From contig JAHEWK010000026.1 of assembly GCA_020740775.1 (NCBI GenBank), positions 248,001-312,000 of the forward strand: a stretch of 64,000 nt of DNA. The letters are read 5' to 3'. The notes beneath the pieces were generated by a model, which ran no database searches, had not been told where the DNA came from, and saw only the letters and a list, made by a program, of their open reading frames with translations. This stretch comes from Ilyonectria destructans. Taxonomy: Eukaryota; Ascomycota; Sordariomycetes; Hypocreales; Nectriaceae. A program made the translations under genes and the position numbers. This document shows positions 1 through 10,667 of this stretch, piece after piece (the stretch's first letter is position 1; every line of letters begins with the position of its first letter).

Positions 1-872
1 TCCCGTTGAACGGGATGGAACCTTGTCCATCCGCCTGACCCTACTGGCTGTGCTCGACCTAATGCGGTGGGGTAATTGCTGCATGCACCAACACTATACT
101 CTTGAACGCGCGTAGCCCCTAAGAGATGGATGCCAAGAAACCGAGGATGCGGAACGTGTTTCTCCAGAACCGACAGGCCAAGCTGAACAATGAGCACAAG
201 TCTGTCCCGGACCACGCCTCCGATAGCTTCAAGAGGCTGTGGCCGCTCACAAGGTCCATACCACGGAAGTTGGCGACGATTCTTTGACGCTTCTCAGAAC
301 CAGTATCACACCTTTGCTTCTGGCATGAACAAGGGAGGATTTCTTTTGCTTTCCTACGCCACCGGAGGCTCTGTAACGGAAACTGATTTCCATGTTGTAC
401 CTTCGCCCTCTCATGCCATGTGGGGTGCTGGAACACAACATTTGAGGCTGACAGCTTTGCCCCGTTGGAATTGCTGATTCGGAAGTCGGATCTTGGCTTC
501 TGTGTTTGGTCAAGGATAAATCAGTGGTGGAAGCATATTTCTGCTACTGATTCGTTCAAAAAGGTTTATTTAACTCTCTATTGTGTTGTCTATGAGATTC
601 TGCGGTTGCCGAAGGTAGAAGAAACACGAGGAACTCAATTCCACTTTCAACCAACTCTACTGATTCTAATTCTGCCTCCTCGTGTGTCTCTTGTGCTGTT
701 CATCAATAACATTCACGTACGCTGCGTGCTTGTCCTTTATCCACCCATCTGCAACTCCTCGCTGGCACAACCATATTATATCCGACAACATGCTCCTCCC
801 CATGCATAGTATGTTCCGCCACTAATATAACGGCATTGCCATTTCAGTACCGGTATTTTATGTCATTTAGGC
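1..872. other. no supported gene
   Basis: I see no convincing gene here. Frames around 190-809 are open but show no domain, no splice pattern and no recognisable product. The segment is the region downstream of the F-box pseudogene that follows. Confidence 0.4.
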
Positions 873-2361
873 TTATCGAGATGCCTCCAGCTCTTCAAAT
901 AAGCCATCGTCATCAGGGTCGAGGTTAGAGAGGATACAGTGAAGTCCGACAATGCTGCGCTGCGCGCCGAACGTTGAATATTCACCCTCAGCTTGAATGA
1001 TGAATCCCGTAAGCCAGGTCCTCTCTGTGAAGAAGGTTTGGTTCTGATACGAGACACCCATGCCGTGGCGGAACTGAAAGGAAGAATGCCTAATGTCGAT
1101 AGTCTTGATCGCATCATCTTCCGTCCAAGTAACCACAATCTTGGGGTGGACGCTATCCACGTCACCAAAATCACGCAGGAGGAGAATCTCCCGACAGGTT
1201 GTATGCATGGGCTCGGGGTCCAAGTCCATTCGCGTAAACACAGCATCGACCATGGTTGCAGGGATGACGGCTTTTGCCCTGTCTCGGACGGCCTTCACGT
1301 GGTATACCTCGACGATTTGGGAACAGACCTGCCATATGCGTTCCCGGTTTGCAAGAGTTCCCTGTTTGTGTATACCGTTCGTAGACGCAGCTTGCCAAAG
1401 TGCCTTCTAGAGTGCCTCCCAGTTCGTCGGCGGATCAGTAATCCCCTCGGGAAAAGGAAAGTCGTACAGCTAAGGCATGTCTCGAACAAGCTTGGATCTC
1501 CAAAAGCCATTCCTCACAGCAAGGCAGGCGACATACCTCGACGCTCCTCTCCATCGCCAAGCGTCAGCCATGGTCATGTGTTCCACGATCTGCAGCAGCA
1601 GCTCAGGGGGGAGCCGAAAGAACGGATCTTTATACGAGCCTTGTATGGGCCGAATTCCTCCCGTTTTTGGCGGTAGATGGTCTATCACAGAGACGTACCA
1701 ATCCGTGAGGTCAGGGCTCGAGGCGGGCGAGGTCACATAATGCTCAACCCCTCGCTTGGGAATCCAGTAATTCCCCATATACTTTTGAGCGCCGCTGTAG
1801 TCCAGTTTCAGGCAGATTGAGGGGGGAGGCATTGGCACATTTCTTGAACACCTCGTATAGGCATTCAAGGTCAGGATCTTCTGGGCCAAGGACCTTGCGA
1901 AGTTGTTGGATGGATACATCGTGAACAGGAAAAGCAGCAGGGAGATCGGCCTCAAGGTCATATCTAATGCAGATTATTAGCTGAAATGTCATGAGATGAA
2001 GCTCTAGCTGCGACGGGTAGGTTAGACCAACGTACCTTGCTTGTATCTGGCCATTTCTCCATCTCATGTTTCATATTCGAAGAGCACACTGTTGATATGG
2101 TGAGCGCTAGGCGTCAAATGGATCCTGTCGTTTATTAGTTGAATCAACGCAAAGGTTCAAGGAGGTTTCGACTGACCCTACGCCATCGAGGTTTTCGGTT
2201 AGAAATCTGGTATCATTTAACCACACGACATCCCTTTCCGAGATGATGGAGTCATCGTAGACGTCGGGGTCGATATCCGATTCGATCGGTTCGAACCACG
2301 CAAAAGGGAGATTGCCAGTCGCAGCGCCGCACATCGCACAATAGACCTCCCCATCAGCCAT
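873..2361 (-). pseudogene. F-box family protein, degenerate
   Basis: The frame starts at an ATG at 2361 with MADGEVYCAMCGAATG, a CxxC-containing N-terminus common in large Fusarium F-box families. A likely intron starts at GTACGT near 2036 and ends near 1970. The F-box core is seen as FRLPPELLLQIVEHM followed by WRWRGASRYV, near 1545-1610. The C-terminal part ends in FEELEASR at 873. The reading frame is broken several times: TAG at 1470-1472 (DMP*LYDFP), TAG at 1407-1409 (EAL*KALWQ), a stop after DPFDA near 2107, and a frame change near 1820-1850 next to a run of six G. The two TAG codons fit CAG and TGG altered by C:G to T:A change. The family role would be substrate selection in SCF ubiquitin ligases; this copy should not make a full protein. 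F-box identity is fairly sure, exact exon joins are not. Confidence 0.7.
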
Positions 2362-2823
2362 AGTGGACGATCTTTTCCCTTGGGGTGCTCTCGAGAAGCG
2401 GACGATGTGTGGTGTGTGTGCAAGCAAATATTCTAAATGAAGGCAATGAGGGCTAGGCATCCTTATCTGGGTGAATTAAAATATATTTTATTGACTATTA
2501 AGCTTTGTTGAGATAAAGATGGTGTTGATGCTGTGCGTTGATGCATTTGCAAAGCTTGTTGGATTTTGGTCACGATGTCTTAATTGTGTGGTAGCCTTGA
2601 TAGGTTATGAGACTTGCCTCGTGCGCTTCAATTGTATACATCTTGTATGGGCAGTCATCCTCAGAGCTGTTCATGCCGTTGTATTGAATACGGTTGCTGA
2701 GTAGCTCTTTTAGCCCTCAAGGCGAGGTCTTCCAGCGTTGAATTTTCTTGTTGTTCCATCCACCACCGCGTATAGAAACAGCCAACGTGCTGGAGAAGAC
2801 CCACATACACTCCACCTCCAAGA
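2362..2823. other. no supported gene
   Basis: Upstream flank of the F-box relic up to the retroelement target site. Nothing recognisable; short open frames here look random. Confidence 0.4.
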
Positions 2824-4046
2824 TACGAATGGCATAGTTGTTGTTGTTGTTGATTAATTACCGTCATGAAGACATCTACTTGAGATATCTACAGAATCCC
2901 CAAGGGGGCAAGATGACGTGCTAGGCTGGTGTCAACAGCTGAAGAAACCTAAGTACAGTAACCCGGGGCCGGAGCTATAGGCCACAAGGCCCATAGTTCG
3001 GACCTACAGTCCGCAGATTGCAATTCTTCTTCCTCTTCCATCTAGCAATTAAGCAGCCCTATTTGACTTATTATTTCGAGCCCAGTATCCGTCAGCGGAT
3101 TGTCGGGGCGGGTGTCAGCATACCCATATTTATTAACCAGCTTGAAATTCTCCAGTATTCCTATTCCTGCCTGCCGGCATTCAAAACCACCAGAAATCGA
3201 GATCCGTACGATAGGAAAAACTGCAGATGGGAAAACCTCGCGGGAGCTAAGAGGGAAAAACCACTGCAGCTAGCATCCATTGATCAGGGCCATCAAGCCA
3301 GAACCCTGATGCCTACAAGTAGCCCGATTCTGTGACTTCTTGTAGACCTGGATTAACAGCCAAGATCCGCAGATCCAGGCATCTAAGACCCGGAGGTCAT
3401 AGTAGCCTAGGCCCGGAGGCCGAGGCAGGTGCTAAGACGCGGTGGCCTTATGCACCTAAGTCCCGAGACGAAGAGGTCAGGGCAGCTTAGGCCCGGAGGT
3501 CTAAGCATATGCTAAGACGCGGTGGCCTTGCACACCTAGGTGCCGAGGCCCGGAGGCCAAGGCAGCTCAGGCCCGGAGGCCTAAGCAGGTACTAAGACGT
3601 GGTGGCCTGATATACCTAAGTGCCGAGTCGTAGAGATCAGGGCAAAGGTCGACGCCCACCTAGATTGAAGCTGGTGTCGTGATTGCTGTTGGCTGCGATA
3701 GCTATACTTGCTGCGAGGTCTGAACCGGCATTACAGCATGTATAAGAGCCGCAGCGGTGTCGATTGGCCCCCGCAAGCCGTGCTGCTTCCCTGCTGCTAT
3801 CTCAGCTGCCCAGCTGGTCAGGGCAGCAGACTTCGATCATGGCCGGAGCCCTTGGGCTGTGGCCGTGGCTGCTGCGTAAAGGAAGTCAACCCTCTCAATC
3901 CTTCCTTTATTGCAGTGTTAGTACCCGATGGGCACCAGCTGCTGTAGCAGCCAAATTTGGTGGGCCTGCAAAATTTTCCACGCTAGTGCTAACAGCCGCT
4001 AGTCAGGAAGAATTTTTACAGGAGAGAGTTGTACGAATGGCATAGT
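2824..4046 (-). mobile_element. non-autonomous retroelement with 15-bp target duplication
   Basis: The body is 2839-4031 and is flanked by a perfect direct repeat TACGAATGGCATAGT at 2824-2838 and 4032-4046. The 3' end on the minus strand carries an (AAC)n tail, seen on the plus strand as GTTGTTGTTGTTG at 2838-2850. The 5' end (plus-strand TACAGGAGAGAGTTG just before 4032) is shared with the copy ending at 35207, so the 5' end is defined and not a random truncation. There is no long coding frame. Target duplication and a simple-repeat tail suggest target-primed reverse transcription by a LINE. The middle contains an 80-bp tandem repeat. I infer a LINE-mobilised non-autonomous element; the family name is unknown to me. 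Confidence 0.7.
3431..3670. repeat. 80-bp tandem repeat, three units
   Basis: Units begin at 3431 (GCTAAGACGCGGTGGCC), 3511 (the same) and 3591 (ACTAAGACGTGGTGGCC), an exact 80-base period. Each unit also has the GC-rich motifs CCCGGAGGCC and CACCTAAGT. The array lies inside the non-autonomous retroelement and partly explains why this copy is longer than the related copy at 34.5 kb. Confidence 0.8.
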
Positions 4047-4083
4047 AATGATGATTAAAGGCTTGTATTCTTTGTCTGTCTGT

Positions 4084-5340
4084 CTAGTAGCTGGCTTCTT
4101 CCTTCATATAGCTATCGGGGTCATCACGGCAACCTGAGTAGTGGTCTGCCTCTGGCCAGATAGACAAGTGACCCCGATTACATTCCGACCAAAACATCAT
4201 GCAGCCCAGCCCAATCTTCCATTTCAACCCTTCCGGAACCACAGGCCATGTCCATCCCCCCCTCCAGTTATCAGTCTTGTCCATCACTCAAGGAAGAGTC
4301 CATGTCGGCCACTTGGGAGTGGCATTGTCGGCCATCTTCTCTCCCCAAAGCGCCTCTGCAGATCTGTAGTCGGACTTGTCTGTCTGTCGCATCCCCTTCA
4401 CGATCGATCGCAGAGTGAAACCACCTCGTGCTTGGGCTTGATTAAGAACCAACTCAAAGAGAAAATTGCCTCGAGTCTCGCCCTTTCCGAGAGCATACTC
4501 GTTCACTCCCTGTCCAATCAAACGCCATTCTTCAATCTCTCTGTCGGAAAGTTTCCAGGATCTTTTCGCTATCGAGATCAGCTCTGGTTCATCAAGGTAT
4601 GCGTTCTCCTGGATGTCCAGGATCCGTGTTCTCAACTTTAGGTCGTTTCTCAACTTTAGGTCGTTTCTCAACTTGGATAGAGCCTCGTCCTGTTGTCGTT
4701 CACTCTGGGCAATCTCCCTCGTCAAAGTGGCTGCATCCACTGTCGGTCTGAAATCCGTGTTAGACGCATGCTGGATCTGTTGGATAAGGGCGTTCTTCAT
4801 AGGCTCCTCGTAGTCAAGTTGGTAACTTCTCATGGCAAACTGGCTGTCTGTTGCCCTCTTGATGCGCCTGAAAATGTCGCCATGGTCTGCGCCAAGTTCG
4901 AAAGCGGCTGTCTCGATTTCTCGAATGGTCTGTCTGACTGGCTCGGTTTCCGCCACAAATTCCTCCATATCCTGCTTCAGCTGTACCTCGGCTGTCTCTG
5001 CAAAGGGGACATCCAATAGTTCTCGGATGTCCGAGTCGGGTTTCTCTGTCTTGAGCCATCCCCAGATCGCATCGCGACTCTTCTCAGTGATCAGCGGGGC
5101 AGTCTGGGCCGCGACTGCCTCTTCGACACGTCTGGTGAGTTCTTTGTTGCCCGCTGAAGCACGCTTGGTTATCTGCTGTAGCAATTCTTAGAGCTTGGCT
5201 TCCCATTCGGCCGATGTGAGTGTCTCGATAAACGAAATCGGGTGCTGTCTGTACGGGTAGGGTGTGTGGTGTTCCACCGCCTCGGGCTGAACCGTAGCCG
5301 GTCCAGGGCAGACATCCCAGTAATGAATATATATCCATTC
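4084..5340 (-). pseudogene. unrecognised gene relic with two stops
   Basis: One frame on the minus strand stays readable from about 5340 (YIHYWDVCPGP) to EASY* at 4084, some 415 codons, interrupted only by TAA at 5188-5190 (EAKL*ELLQQ) and TGA at 4288-4290 (WTLP*VMDK). Both stops fit C to T change in CAA and CGA. The central part is Glu/Arg/Gln rich and probably helical (for example EIAQSERQQDEALSKLRND). An 18-bp tandem duplication near 4634-4670 repeats the residues KLRNDL. No start codon is visible; the 5' end is close to the LTR that ends at 5368. I do not recognise a family. It could be a host gene truncated by insertions or a retroelement gag relic. Confidence 0.45.
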
Positions 5341-5453
5341 TTAAGCGCATATTCATTCTTAAGCTTATGTCGGATCCGTTACGGTCAATTCGATCAAATG
5401 GATAGTGTTCAAAGCAGTGATGATGATGTTGATTGTTGCTTGGGCCCTGTTGG

Positions 5454-7665
5454 ATGGATGGATGGATTTTATTTCGCCCGGGGGGACACACCCCAGAGGG
5501 CCTTTGCGCTAAGCTATTTTCGTTTCGTACGGTTCTTCCATAATCACCCGAAGCCCCACAATTTCACTTTACTGACTGTTCCAATCTGATGTATATGCAG
5601 TGACAGGCCTGCTTGAAGGCCAATTTCTCCAAGTGTTCAGCATCCTATCCTCAGCAGCTGAAGCACGGTCTGCCAAAATGAGACTGTATGATGTTAGTAG
5701 GATTCAATCTGAATAGTTAGTGTGCCTGAGGCTTCTGGTCCATGTCAAGCCTCCCCGTTGCAATGGCAAATTTGATCGTCGCCCGTACTGCCCGCATGTC
5801 TGGCGCCCATTTGTCACCGTCAGACGCCGCCTTTCCTCCCAGGAAGTATGATAGGTTTCCCATCTTTGTCTGTGAGCATCGCAGCATGCCTTCTCGTTGC
5901 GCGGTCCATTTTGTGCAGCGGAATAGGAAGTGTTCCACTGTCTCTGATGCTTGCCCGCATTCGCAAGTGTCCGATTCCATTGCTCCTATCTTGCACAGAA
6001 AGCTGTTAAGTCTCGCCATTCCGGTGCGGAGCTGCGACAGTACGTCTGCTTCCTTCCTCTTCAGCGGGTCATATAGAGTACGGGTATGCTTGCTTGGCAG
6101 TGCCGTGTCTATCTGCTTCGAGTATTTCCCGACTCTTTCTGGTAGTGTTCTTGTTTGCCGCTGCTTGGTTATCGCTAGTCTTATCCTTGTGGATCTTGCT
6201 AGATGTGGTGGCACGTCTGGTCTGCATTCTCCTTCTGTGGCCTTCCGCGCTGCTGCTTTGGCTTTTGTTCCCAGCGCGAAATCCTCTTCTCCTGCTGGAA
6301 CCCACAACATCCGGAGAGAGTGGCCCTCGTCTTCGAGACGCTTGATATGGTCGTATATTTGCCGTATGATCTGTTGGCCGGATTGTTGTCGTGGCCGCCG
6401 TATGACTTCTAGTGCGGAGCGGCTGCTCGTCATGACAGTCATATCCCGCCGGCAGAGTCCAGACGGCATACATCTCAATACCATCTCTATAGCTCCTAGC
6501 TCGGCGATGTATAGGTTCAGCTCCTCCGTCAATCCGAGAGTGATGGAGTAGCTGGCCACTACCTCGTCATCGTTATTGATCGCCGTGTCTCGTACGACAC
6601 CTCCCATGCCTACCATGCCCCTTCTCTGCGAGGAGCAGGTGGCAATGACTATGCCATCCACCCTCTTTGCTTCTTCCGCCGCTCTCTCCCGGTCAGGGTC
6701 GCACGACACCGGGATACGGTCTCGCCATGGTGGTAACGCGTACTCCCGAATGATCTCCATTCGTTCAGTGGCTGTTTCCCCTTGTACTTGAGCAATCCTC
6801 TGCATCGGCGATACGAATCGGCGACACACTTTCACTTTCAGTGTCGCCAACGGGTGTGTCCTGGGAAGGGTCCGGAGGTTGATCCAAAACCTTGTTGCCG
6901 CTTGCGCATGCCGTTCTTGCACCGATTGGATGCTAGCTTCGGCCTCTGCCACCGCCGTTGCGACGGTCCGGAAAGCTCCCGTGATCGCCTGTGCTCCGAC
7001 CATCTGTGCCTTGTCCAGCCAAGCAGCTTCTCTAATGCCACATGAGTGCGTCCACACGCTGGACGCATAGTCCATGGTGGGAGCTACTGTTGCTACGAAC
7101 AGTTGTCTCGCCGTCCGCGGTGACAGCATTTTCAGTCTTCTCAAACACATAGCAGCCGAGAGCCCCTTTGCGGCGGCTCTAGCTATGTGTTCCTTGTACC
7201 GCAGTTTCGCGTCCATGACCACTCCCAGGATCTTGGCGCTCGCTTTTGGTTTGACTACTTTTCCTTTGATCATGAACGGTTTGTCGCTGGTACGCGCGGC
7301 GTTTCGCGTGAAATGCACGATGGCCGTTTTGTCTCCGTTGAACGTCGCACCGCTCCGTCTTTCCCAGCCCAGTGCTTCGTCTATAATTGATTGGATGCCG
7401 GCTCGATTCTCCTCCGCTGTTGGTCCCACTACCCAGGCTGAGTAGTCGTCTACGAATGCCATCGAACCACCTTTTGCGTTGATTCTTCTCTGCACTAAAT
7501 CTGCATTGAAGAACAAGAACAACACCGACGACAGCGGTGATCCTTGCGGGAGACCTGCCTGTGGCAACTCCCGTAGCTGTGACGTGTGCCCATTTACCAC
7601 CACGGTGGCCATTCGTTCAGAGCAAAAGGCGTCAATCCATCTCACCAGTCCACCAGGTATGCCTC
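5454..7665 (-). mobile_element. 5'-truncated LINE (Tad-like) retrotransposon
   Basis: The element is flanked by TGGGCCCTGTTGG at 5441-5453 and 7666-7678, a 13-bp target duplication. Its 3' end on the minus strand reads CCCGGGCGAAATAAAA then (TCCA)n, the terminal simple repeat typical of this non-LTR type. The 5' part, including the start of reverse transcriptase, is missing. Related 3' ends with different tails lie at 27848-28005, 41812-42070 and 47393-47600. The insertion interrupted the 184-bp LTR described separately, so it is younger than that LTR. Confidence 0.85.
5717..7645 (-). CDS. LINE ORF2 fragment: reverse transcriptase and RNase H
   Basis: This 642-residue frame is the C-terminal part of a LINE polyprotein. 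Near the N-terminus it shows reverse transcriptase blocks GLPQGSPLSSVLF and the polymerase box FVDD (a variant of YADD). The middle carries an RNase H-like domain with VDGIVIATC and the glutamate in AELGAIEMVL. The usual second aspartate is not obvious, since the matching stretch reads MTSSRSALEV. The C-terminal CECGQASETVEHFLFRC is the Cys/His zinc-knuckle-like motif of Tad-type elements. There is no endonuclease domain because the copy is 5' truncated, so the first ATG at 7645 is not a biological start. The frame is open throughout, which suggests a fairly recent insertion. Confidence 0.85.
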   Translation of the reverse strand: MRWIDAFCSERMATVVVNGHTSQLRELPQAGLPQGSPLSSVLFLFFNADLVQRRINAKGGSMAFVDDYSAWVVGPTAEENRAGIQSIIDEALGWERRSGATFNGDKTAIVHFTRNAARTSDKPFMIKGKVVKPKASAKILGVVMDAKLRYKEHIARAAAKGLSAAMCLRRLKMLSPRTARQLFVATVAPTMDYASSVWTHSCGIREAAWLDKAQMVGAQAITGAFRTVATAVAEAEASIQSVQERHAQAATRFWINLRTLPRTHPLATLKVKVCRRFVSPMQRIAQVQGETATERMEIIREYALPPWRDRIPVSCDPDRERAAEEAKRVDGIVIATCSSQRRGMVGMGGVVRDTAINNDDEVVASYSITLGLTEELNLYIAELGAIEMVLRCMPSGLCRRDMTVMTSSRSALEVIRRPRQQSGQQIIRQIYDHIKRLEDEGHSLRMLWVPAGEEDFALGTKAKAAARKATEGECRPDVPPHLARSTRIRLAITKQRQTRTLPERVGKYSKQIDTALPSKHTRTLYDPLKRKEADVLSQLRTGMARLNSFLCKIGAMESDTCECGQASETVEHFLFRCTKWTAQREGMLRCSQTKMGNLSYFLGGKAASDGDKWAPDMRAVRATIKFAIATGRLDMDQKPQAH

Positions 7666-7782
7666 TGGGCCCTGTTGGGCTCCGTCGGTCAGAGAGGGGT
7701 TTTCTGACACCCCCTCTGACTAAGGTCAGGATATCAGTCTATCAGAGGTTTCGTAGTACAGGGTCTCAATCCAACAGCTTAT

Positions 7783-7965
7783 TGTTGGATTACGACCCTG
7801 TATTACGAAACCTCTGATAGATTGATATCCTGACCTTAGTCAGAAGGGGGGTCTGATAACCCCTCTTCCAGCCGGTCCGGATGACCGGCACAAGCAATCA
7901 TCAACATCTTCATCACTGCTTTGAACACTATCCATTTGATCAAATTGACCGTAACGGATCCAACA
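7783..7965 (+). mobile_element. LTR, 183 bp, head-to-head with the split LTR
   Basis: Begins TGTTGGATTACGACCC and ends ACGGATCCAACA. It has the same sequence family as the LTRs at 5368-7776 and 41547-41730. It stands only six bases from the inverted copy, so 7690-7870 forms a large hairpin-like inverted repeat. Bases on each side (CTTAT and ATTAA) do not match, so the second LTR or target duplication is lost. Confidence 0.75.
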
Positions 7966-8239
7966 ATTAAGAGTCTCATTCGCACTATGCAAAATCGGGA
8001 AAAGTCATGGGTTCGAATCCCAGCAGCACACCACCCTATTACCTCCTAGAGGAAAACCCTCTAGCTAGTCTAACGAAAATTCGCGACGAAGCAAAATAGG
8101 GGTAGGGCTCAGCTTAAAGACAAAAATATCTTCAAGCTGGGGGGGTGTGTTGGATTATGGACCTGATTAACACTGGCTATAGTAATACTTAGAGTACTTT
8201 ATACTTTTGGCACAGCTGGTTAATCTAACACTTATGCAT
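7966..8239 (+). mobile_element. retroelement internal remnant with polypurine tract
   Basis: Just after the LTR there is a tRNA T-arm-like stretch GGGTTCGAATCCC near 8011-8023, without the rest of a tRNA. Near 8135-8148 the purine run CTGGGGGGGTG precedes TGTTGGATTATGG, which looks like a polypurine tract next to a 3' LTR. That LTR start is not the same family as 7783-7965 beyond its first ten bases. I read this as pieces of a Copia-like element cut by later events. Confidence 0.4.
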
Positions 8240-10635
8240 AAGGATAAGAATATAGAGGCTGCCAATGAATACATAATTCTTATATTCTTAAGAATATGGA
8301 TCCGGCACCTCCCCCACAGGGATGCCCCCACCACGCTTGCTTACGCGAGCGTGTTTCATGTTGATTGCAGCCGTGACGCGCATTGCTGCCGACGAAGCCT
8401 CTAGAAGGATTTGGACGGGTTTCGTACCTCCTGATTAGCGACCGAAACTTCGGCCTCGCCATTTCCGCTATGACAGAAAGCACGCAGCTAGAAACATATC
8501 GACATACCTCGACAATGGACGTCAACATACCCTCACTGCCCCAATTCAATCCACCATCAAGCTCTTCCTCCGTGCTACCCTCGGACAGTGCCTCACAAGT
8601 TGCCAGCACACTGTCGGAACCCGAGGCATCAACTCAGCATAGGACCAAGAGAAGGAAACTGAGAGCCACATCAACATGGGATCACTTTCGAGAAGCTCAA
8701 GGCGACGAGCCACGCACAGTGAGCGGGAGATTGCTACACTACTGCACGCGTTGTCGCAATCCATCTTGGTCAACCCACATATCCGGCAACGCACGCTATC
8801 ACCTCGAGAAGGCTCATCACATACTTGTTCAAGAGTCCCTGACTGACTCTGGTAGCACAGGTGCAGGGGACTTGACTAGGGCCTACGATGCGCATCGAGA
8901 ATCCGTAAAGAGGTGGCTGGAACGTGCTCGGAGCCTCGTACACATTTCCATGGATGTATGGTCTTCTCCTCAGCGCAAGGCATACATCGCTATTCACGCA
9001 CAGTGGGTTGATGAGACCTACAAAACTCGGAAAGCATTACTAGGGCTACCAAACCTCCGCCGCGCTCACGCCGGCGCGGCTATGACTCCTCACCCCATGA
9101 AGATTATCCGACAGTACCGCTTAGCCCACCGGATCGGTTACTTCACTGGAGACAATGACGCTAAAAACGACACCTGTCTCCGCCAACTAGCCGTTGAGCT
9201 GTCGCGCGAGTACGACGTTACGATTGATCCAGTGTCCTCTCGAACGCGGTGTGCCCGCCACATCATTAACTTGTCCCTTCAAGCTTTCCTCCTTGCAACT
9301 AGCGAGCACGCTCTGCAGGCGGCAATTGAAGCGGCGCAAGACGAGGCGAATGATGTAACAGCTGCGGACGCCTTGCACGACCAGCTTCGAGTGACTATGG
9401 ACCAAAAGAGTCACGACAGGCGTAAGAAGCGCCATGACACGGCCGGCTGGCGGAGCATCGGCCAATGGGTAAACTCCATAATATTGCGGTGTTCATCCGT
9501 AATTCCACGGTCCACAATGATGCATGGGATGACATTGCAGGAAAGGCGCTTGGAATTGACAACATCACCCGTTGGAACTCATGGTTCCGGCTACTTGATG
9601 CGGCTATAAGCCAGGAGGGCCCATTGTCAATATTCCTCAATCAATACCACAAGGAGCTGGAGGGCGACATCCTCACGCACGATGATTGGCAAGTACTCAA
9701 AATGACTCACGAGTTCTTGCAGCCGTTTCACCAGGCAACCTTGGAGCAGCAGATGGAGTGGGCATCAATAGACCAGGTGCTAGAGAACATGGATATTCTC
9801 TTCATGCAGTTTGAGAATGCCAAGGTAAGTCGTAAACGGGCAGTACGATCTACTACCTGACCTGTACCAACGCTAAAGCAGGTCAAATACGCCAGCAACG
9901 CCCGTATGGTTCATTCCATCCACATGGGCTGGTGGGTTCTCTCGAAGTATTATGAAGAGAGTGACAGAAACCCCATTTACGCCACAGCACTGTTGCTCCA
10001 TCCAGAAAAGCGCCGAAAGTACCTTGACCGCCACTGGGCAGAGGAATGGAGGCGGACCGCCATTGCCGGTGCACGGCAGCATTGGACGAAATATAAGGAC
10101 CGACCACTGACGTCGGAGTCCGTGGCGCGGCTGAATGATAACGAGCGACGAGAAGTAACCCCGTACGAGCGCATCAAGCAGTCAATGAGTGTCTTGGATG
10201 AACCTGGAAATGAGGATGAATTCGAAAAGTTCATCAATTCTGCGCCAAGACTTATGACAACAAGCACGCCGCTTGAATGGTGGTGCCGAGAGGAACAGAG
10301 GATTGAGTATCCACGTTTACATCAATTGGCCATTGACGTACTCAGTGTACCAGCGATGTCAGACGACCCGGAACGGGTATTCTCTTGCGCACGACGGACA
10401 ATTTCATGGGACAGGTCACGGCTCTCGGCTGATACTGTCGAGAAACTTCAATGCCTGAGTAATTGGGTGAAGAACGACTTGATCCGCAAAGTCTATGTGG
10501 CAGTAGATGACGAGGTCATGGAAGTCGCCAGCGACGACAACGATATAAGTGGGCCCTCAAGCCTATATTACGAATAATTCATAAGGTTAATAATAGATAA
10601 GAATATAAGGGCACGACTATGAATACATAAGAATA
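8240..10635 (+). mobile_element. hAT element, copy 1
   Basis: The transposase frame (8470-10577) is bounded by AT-rich ends that share ATAAGAATATA and ATGAATACATAA in the same orientation (about 8240-8275 and 10598-10635). CTTATATTCTTA also occurs in inverted orientation near both ends. I could not fix exact terminal repeats or an 8-bp target duplication by eye. The right end lies against a truncated RBR gene. Confidence 0.6.
8470..10577 (+). pseudogene. hAT transposase, frameshifted
   Basis: The start at 8470 gives MTESTQLETYRH. A BED-type zinc finger follows (YCTRCRNPSW then YHLEKAHH). Next come the RNase H-fold blocks MDVWSSPQRKAYIAIHAQW and GYFTGDNDAKND. The C-terminus holds the hAT dimerisation region, ending VPAMSDDPERVFSCARRTIS. 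At about 9464 the frame shifts: RSIGQW continues as MGKLHNIAVFIRN in another frame. The second hAT in this window reads GPLGKVHNISVHIRKN at that place, so a one-base loss explains it. An intron is likely from GTAAGT at about 9824 to CAG near 9881 before VKYASNARMV. Apart from the frameshift the protein is long and clean. It would otherwise be a cut-and-paste transposase. Confidence 0.8.
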
Positions 10636-10667
10636 TGGCAATATTATGTATTTATTCATTATTGGGA

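Larger units (their letters stand above)
5368..7776 (-). mobile_element. solo LTR split by a LINE insertion
   Basis: A 184-bp LTR in minus orientation begins TGTTGG at 7776 and ends GGATCCGACA at 5368. It is interrupted by a LINE (5454-7665). Flanking bases 5363-5367 and 7777-7781 are both GCTTA, a 5-bp target duplication. Removing the LINE and one copy of its target duplication gives 184 bp, equal to the copy at 41547-41730 and one base more than the copy at 7783-7965. Ends and duplication identify an LTR retrotransposon; the internal region has been lost by LTR-LTR recombination. Confidence 0.8.

Noticed and set aside
7990..8035. tRNA gene suggested by GGGTTCGAATCCC
   Set aside because: Only a T-arm-like stretch is present; no matching D-arm, anticodon arm or acceptor stem could be folded around it.
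10598..10640. Terminal inverted repeat and 8-bp target duplication for hAT copy 1
   Set aside because: TAGAGGCTGCC and TAGTCGTGCCC are only loosely similar and flanking octamers do not match, so no boundary was claimed.
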